A stretch of 17,602 nucleotides of DNA from Bordetella parapertussis (GTDB lineage: Bacteria > Pseudomonadota > Gammaproteobacteria > Burkholderiales > Burkholderiaceae_B): assembly GCA_945862495.1 (NCBI GenBank), contig CAMAYM010000056.1, positions 1 through 17,602 of the forward strand, read 5' to 3'. The number at the start of each line of letters is the position of its first letter. Within the stretch, counting starts at the first letter, position 1. Both the position numbers and the translations under genes were made by a program. Under the pieces are notes generated by a model. That model was not told where the DNA came from, made no database searches, and saw only the letters and a list, made by a program, of their open reading frames with translations. Below, one piece after another: positions 14,094-17,602 of the stretch.

Positions 14094-15706
14094 GCTGCTC
14101 TCACTTTGGTCAAGGATTTTTGGGCAACACCCTCAAAGAATTCATCATTCGATTGACTGACCTGCTTGCGATGGATCTTGATATCTGGATAGGCAATGCT
14201 GGTGTCACCCTCCAAGCCCCAAATGAATGGCGCGCCGCGATCGGACAACAGCAAATGAACGCTCCTGCCTGCTGCGCCCGCAAAGTGCACCAATGCAGTA
14301 GAAACGGAAATGATTTCGTCACAAGCGCACATAAGCGCAAACCAGCCGTCAAGATCTTTCTTGAAGTCTAAGCCGTCAATCCAACGAATATTCTTATATT
14401 TGGAAGCTAAGTATTCTTTTTCTTTGGAAACTTCACCATATTGCAAGGAAACAAAGATGGTGCTTTGGTCTTTGAAAATAGGATCCCACAGTTCAATGTC
14501 CAAAGTTTTGGTTTTTTGTGCGCGCTCCCAATAGCCACCCTTCCATGAAAAGCCAACAATGCGATCGGCGCCCGTTTTCTTCAACAAAATTTCTCTGAAC
14601 TTGGCCAATTTTGCTTGGTCTGGGTTCAAATAAATCTGTCTGTTCTTGATGAAGTCTTCCTTGCTGCTACGGTACTTTTTTTGGAATGAGCCAATGGGCA
14701 CATAACCGTTGACCACTTCAGAGTTGGCCGATAAAAAAGGGCCTGAACCATAGGGGTGAACTGGTAACTCAGGGAATGAGCGCTGCAAGATGGGTCGGAA
14801 ACGCTTTTCAGCAATGAGTACTGTCTTGGGGTATTCGTTTAAGAACTGACGCAATACGCCCAAGAACAAAACCTGATCGCCAATGCCCTGCTCGCAAACC
14901 GCGTAGGTCCACTTGTCTGGGTCAATTGTGCTCATATCGGTAATGCACTTAGCGCCTTCGAAAAGCTTGGGCAAGGGGCGACCAATTTTACCTACCTCTG
15001 GTAAAAGGCCGTTATCATAGTTAACCCAACCGTCTTTGAATTCACCCAAGCGCAATTGAACCAAGGACATATTCCATCGGGTAGCAATGTTGGTGGGGTC
15101 TTTTTCTAAAGCTGCCTTGAAAGACTCAAGGGCCTCAACAGGGCTTCTTTCAGCCAGAGTGTCGGCTTTGAGTCGAATGATTTCGTGTTTGTCGCCAAAA
15201 TGTTTTTCGGCAATGGCAAGCATTTCATCTGCTTCAGTCTTCATGAACAAAGACCGGTAGCTAGAAATCAAGCCACTGAGCACGGACACATTGGGTTTTT
15301 CTAAATCTAATTGGGGCTTGAGAATTTCTAGGGCTTTAGAATACCCTTGCTCTTGAAGTAATGCCGCCGCATAGTTGATGCAAACGCTCTGGTTTTTGGG
15401 CATTGCAGCATATGCCTGCTCTCCAAAAGCAGCCGCCTTCTTAAAGTCGCGCTTCTTAATGTAGGTGGGAATGAGATTTGCCAAAGCCAGATGTTGCTTG
15501 GCATTGAGTTGGAAACTTTCAAGCAGCAACTCTTCCGCCAAGTCAAATTCTTCTTTTCTGAGCGCCACAACCCCTTTGTAAGCCAAACCAGCAGAGCGGT
15601 TGTAACGAGAGATGACCTCTGCAATCTCTATAGCCTTGTCTAATAGGTTGTTTTTTAGCGCTTCATCAGCCTCAGCCGCCAACTTCATTAATTCGTTTTG
15701 CTTCAT
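14090..15706 (-). CDS. TPR-repeat protein with C-terminal glycosyltransferase-like domain
   Basis: The 538-residue protein has an N-terminal stack of TPR-like helix pairs over about residues 1-225, including AYKGVVALRKEEFDLAEELL and NMSLVQLRLGEFKDGWVNYD. The last of these carries the GEFxxGWxxYD hinge seen in TPR-glycosyltransferase fusions. The C-terminal half (about 265-520) resembles GT-B enzymes of the heptosyltransferase/OGT-like kind. It has CEQGIGDQVLFLGVLRQF (271-288), GFSWKGG (385-391), FVSLQYGE (418-425) and DEIISVSTALVHFAGAAG (463-480), the last being the usual nucleotide-sugar-binding segment. TPRs often recruit protein acceptors, so it might glycosylate the exported protein in the cytoplasm, or act in glycan assembly. 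It is the first gene of the minus array, with a 120-base gap upstream, and has no strong ribosome binding site. Confidence 0.8.
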   Translation of the reverse strand: MKQNELMKLAAEADEALKNNLLDKAIEIAEVISRYNRSAGLAYKGVVALRKEEFDLAEELLLESFQLNAKQHLALANLIPTYIKKRDFKKAAAFGEQAYAAMPKNQSVCINYAAALLQEQGYSKALEILKPQLDLEKPNVSVLSGLISSYRSLFMKTEADEMLAIAEKHFGDKHEIIRLKADTLAERSPVEALESFKAALEKDPTNIATRWNMSLVQLRLGEFKDGWVNYDNGLLPEVGKIGRPLPKLFEGAKCITDMSTIDPDKWTYAVCEQGIGDQVLFLGVLRQFLNEYPKTVLIAEKRFRPILQRSFPELPVHPYGSGPFLSANSEVVNGYVPIGSFQKKYRSSKEDFIKNRQIYLNPDQAKLAKFREILLKKTGADRIVGFSWKGGYWERAQKTKTLDIELWDPIFKDQSTIFVSLQYGEVSKEKEYLASKYKNIRWIDGLDFKKDLDGWFALMCACDEIISVSTALVHFAGAAGRSVHLLLSDRGAPFIWGLEGDTSIAYPDIKIHRKQVSQSNDEFFEGVAQKSLTKVRAA

Positions 15707-15826
15707 GGTTCAGGTGCGTCTGTGTTTCCCAGAGTCTGAACCCTAGGTTAATTGTTGGCGAAATAGAATCGATTTTAGTCGTAAAACCGACATACAGAGC
15801 CAGATATGAGGCCGCTTAACCCAGTT

Positions 15827-16678
15827 TCAAGTGATTTGGATCACTTCAAAACTTTTAATGAGGTCGTCTAGGGCTTTCATTTGGGACAAGAAAGGCGTAA
15901 GCAGGCTGAGGGGTAATGCGCTAGGGCCATCACATTTGGCTTGGGAAGGATCAGGGTGGGCTTCAATGAACAGGCCGGCAATGCCAATGGCCAAGCCAGC
16001 CCTCGCCAAATCCACCAGCTGTTCTCTTCGACCACCAGAGGCTGCCCCCAATGGGTCGCGGTTTTGCAGGGCGTGGGTTGCATCAAAAATGAGTGGTTTG
16101 TTGCCGGTGATTTTTTTCATCACGCCAAAACCTAGCATGTCAACGACCAGATTGTCGTAGCCAAACATGGTGCCACGATCGCAAACCCATACATTGGGGT
16201 TTCCTGCGCTTTTGAACTTGTCCACAATATTGACCATTTGGCTGGGGCTGATGAACTGTGGCTTTTTGATGTTGATTGTTTTGCCTGTTTGGGCCAAAGC
16301 TACGACCAAATCAGTTTGCCTTGCCAAAAAAGCGGGGAGTTGAAGAACATCAACCACCTCGGCCACCGGATTGACTTGAAAAATTTCATGGACGTCGGTA
16401 AGCACTGGCACGCCAAACTCTAGCTTGACCTCTTGCAAGATTCGCAGACCCTCCTCCATGCCTGGACCCCTGAAAGAGTTAATAGAAGACCGGTTGGCTT
16501 TGTCAAAAGATGCTTTAAAAATATAGGGAATGTTTAACGCACTGCTTGCCTTTACAAATTCTTCGCAGGTTTTGAGTGCCAGGTCTAGGTCTTCCAAAAC
16601 ATTAAGGCCGCCAATCAATACAAAAGGATTCTCATTGTTGGTAATGGCGGTAGGCTTGAACATGGGGTGGTTTTTCAT
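15827..16678 (-). CDS. kdsA: 3-deoxy-8-phosphooctulonate (Kdo-8-P) synthase
   Basis: The enzyme condenses phosphoenolpyruvate with arabinose-5-phosphate, the product of KdsD, to Kdo-8-phosphate in the cytoplasm. The 283-residue length and all family blocks fit: GGLNVLE (23-29), KASFDKANRSS, SFRGPGMEEGL, VLTDVHE, QLPAFLARQTDLV, INIKKPQFISPSQM, LVVDMLGFGVMKK, DATHALQ, AASGGRREQ, AHPDP and AKCDGPSALPL. Residue 26 is Asn, as in E. coli and Neisseria KdsA, marking the metal-independent class rather than the metal-dependent 'GPC' class. No kdsB or kdsC is in the window. It is 41 bases downstream of a small unknown gene and 120 bases upstream of the TPR-glycosyltransferase gene on the same strand, so it may be a separate transcript or the head of the array. 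Confidence 0.95.
   Translation of the reverse strand: MKNHPMFKPTAITNNENPFVLIGGLNVLEDLDLALKTCEEFVKASSALNIPYIFKASFDKANRSSINSFRGPGMEEGLRILQEVKLEFGVPVLTDVHEIFQVNPVAEVVDVLQLPAFLARQTDLVVALAQTGKTINIKKPQFISPSQMVNIVDKFKSAGNPNVWVCDRGTMFGYDNLVVDMLGFGVMKKITGNKPLIFDATHALQNRDPLGAASGGRREQLVDLARAGLAIGIAGLFIEAHPDPSQAKCDGPSALPLSLLTPFLSQMKALDDLIKSFEVIQIT
15829..15846. repeat. Hairpin at the 3' end of kdsA
   Basis: AAGTGAT (15829-15835) and ATCACTT (15840-15846) pair perfectly around a 4-base loop, overlapping the last codons of kdsA and the first base of its TGA stop (15829-15827). No T-run follows on the minus strand, so it is at best a weak or Rho-assisted end, or an RNA-stability hairpin. The 120 bases beyond it (15707-15826) hold the likely promoter of the long array, but I could not identify convincing boxes there. 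Confidence 0.3.
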
Positions 16679-16719
16679 GGATTGTTTAGAAATTGGGTAG
16701 CGTCAAAGGCATGGGCTAA

Positions 16720-17208
16720 TTATTGAATATTTGGCGATTGCTGACCAGTGAGCCAATCAGGAAAACTGGCCGCCACAAGCCAACCAGCTTGCTTTGATTT
16801 CATGAATAGCATTTCAATGAAGGCGTGAGTTTCTCGCCTCGAAAAATTCAAACTGGTCTCTTGAGATACACCTCTGAGTGTTAGTCGGGTTTGAATACTG
16901 TTGAGCTTCAGATTTATTTCTAACAAAAGGTGGGCGCCGTTTATGTTCAAGGCAGGTGCTGATTCATTTTTAGGTTTCGGGCCGTCAAACTCCAATGCCA
17001 AGCTGTGTTCTTGTTCTAGGTTGCGAGGAACATTGGGTAAAAAGTCGCCCATGGAGGGTAATGCGACTTCTTCAAGTTTTGCCGCCCATACCTTCAGAAA
17101 TCGAAGCAACAATTTTCTGGTTAATAGCCAAGATACATCGACTTTTGCTGCAACGATTTTGAGCAGCATTCTGTCTTCTGTATCTATGTAGGTTAGGTCA
17201 ATTTGCAC
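16720..17208 (-). CDS. Small uncharacterised protein upstream of kdsA
   Basis: The 162-residue product (GTG start at 17208) is not a protein I can name. Its N-terminus has a beta-strand-like IDLTYIDTEDRMLLKIV, then SWLLTRKLLLRFLKVW, then a proline/glutamate-rich middle and a C-terminal beta-rich part with INLKLNSIQTRLTLRG, ending in the SRRETHAFIEML helix. The 'DR-x-LL-x-[IV]...W-LTR' pattern reminds me of a conserved hypothetical family, but this is memory and uncertain. The same frame stays open upstream to at least 17391 without an ATG, GTG or TTG start nearby and includes a hydrophobic serine-rich stretch, so the true start is not certain. The stop is 41 bases before kdsA, suggesting co-transcription. 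Confidence 0.6.
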   Translation of the reverse strand: MQIDLTYIDTEDRMLLKIVAAKVDVSWLLTRKLLLRFLKVWAAKLEEVALPSMGDFLPNVPRNLEQEHSLALEFDGPKPKNESAPALNINGAHLLLEINLKLNSIQTRLTLRGVSQETSLNFSRRETHAFIEMLFMKSKQAGWLVAASFPDWLTGQQSPNIQ

Positions 17209-17325
17209 TGATATGGCTCTTGGGCTGTCATTGGAATCCCCAGATTTTGCAGAGCTGGAAAAAGTGGGGAGGCTTAATAAAAGGACTAGTCGGGATTTTA
17301 GCGGAGAGCTTGTTTGTAACGATAA

Positions 17326-17602
17326 GGCATTGCTTTTTGTGAAGTTGGCCTGAATATTTTGCTCACTACTAGTGTGGAGGCTGTGAATGGCGGCGCAGGT
17401 ACCGATACATTGAACTTAATTGACGATGATGCTGGTTCGTTTGGTCTGATGTCGATGGACAGCGTTGAGAATGTAAATGTCCGCTTGCTGTCTGCAGCTA
17501 CAACTGAATTAAATGCTGCTGATTGGTCAGGTGTTGCAGTTTTGTCTTATGCTAGCTCTTTGTCAGCTACAAATCTTGAAGTATCCGGTCTTGAATCGAC
17601 TA
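17326..17602 (+). CDS. RTX/S-layer-like repeat protein fragment (5' end missing, runs off right edge)
   Basis: After an in-frame TAA at 17323-17325, a plus-strand frame stays open to the window end. It has no ATG in the first 100 bases; TTG 17359 or GTG 17374/17383 are the only early start options. The clear coding part reads TTSVEAVNGGAGTDTLNLID, then DDAGSFGLMSMDSVENVNVR, then beta-strand repeats rich in Ser, Thr, Ala and Leu. 'NGGAGTDTLNL' plus 'SVENVNV' is typical of the middle of large RTX adhesins or S-layer proteins exported by type I systems. The sequence therefore looks as if it begins mid-protein: a truncated gene, a cassette fragment, a frameshift, or an assembly junction near 17340. 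It would be a natural substrate class for the exporters at 4381-10548. Confidence 0.6.

Noticed and set aside
15707..15742. GGTTCAG ... CTGAACC inverted repeat before the TPR gene
   Set aside because: The 7-bp arms are 22 bases apart and do not extend, so this is plausible by chance.
17213..17353. Plus-strand 46-codon frame starting at ATG 17213
   Set aside because: It would start 4 bases from the divergent GTG of the minus-strand gene, has no ribosome binding site and its product has no recognisable features. It probably reflects low stop density in the region.

Overview
This 17.6 kb window looks like an accessory cell-surface and secretion locus of a Gram-negative bacterium. Kdo synthesis genes, a TolC-type outer-membrane channel and two lipoproteins all point to an outer membrane. 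The closest overall feel is a freshwater betaproteobacterium (Burkholderiales-like, moderate GC). That placement is an inference from gene style, since no rRNA or marker gene is present.

Layout. The left edge (1-94, minus) holds the first 31 codons of what looks like another type I secretion ATPase. A divergent pair of lipoprotein genes follows (291-2265, plus): a small one of unknown function and a 523-residue one made of five PKD-like domains. Then come a small DxD glycosyltransferase (2375-3076, plus) and a cytoplasmic sialidase/BNR-family protein (3211-4389, plus). The latter ends 9 bases inside the 3' end of the opposing gene array.

From 15706 down to 4381 runs one long, tightly packed minus-strand array, probably an operon. 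In order of transcription it encodes a TPR-glycosyltransferase, an unrecognised protein, a SAM methyltransferase, a second glycosyltransferase paralogous to the one at 2375, an arabinose-5-phosphate isomerase (KdsD/KpsF), a RuvC-less TnpB-like protein, two different type I secretion ABC transporters, an HlyD-family adaptor and a TolC-family channel. Four junctions are 4-base ATGA stop/start overlaps. Upstream on the same strand are kdsA (Kdo-8-P synthase) and a small uncharacterised gene. The right edge carries a 5'-incomplete plus-strand reading frame with RTX/S-layer-like repeats, the kind of protein a type I system exports.

How they may work together (inference): KdsD and KdsA supply Kdo-8-P. 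The glycosyltransferases and methyltransferase build or modify a surface glycan or the exported protein. The ABC-HlyD-TolC machine exports a large RTX/S-layer-type protein. This recalls Caulobacter rsaDEF lying beside LPS genes. The most unusual element is the 198-residue protein at 10545-11141. It matches only the N-terminal, RNA/DNA-binding half of IS605 OrfB/TnpB, ends where the RuvC nuclease should begin, is stop/start-coupled to an ABC transporter gene, and has its start codon inside a perfect 15-bp inverted repeat. It may be a domesticated TnpB-derived regulator.
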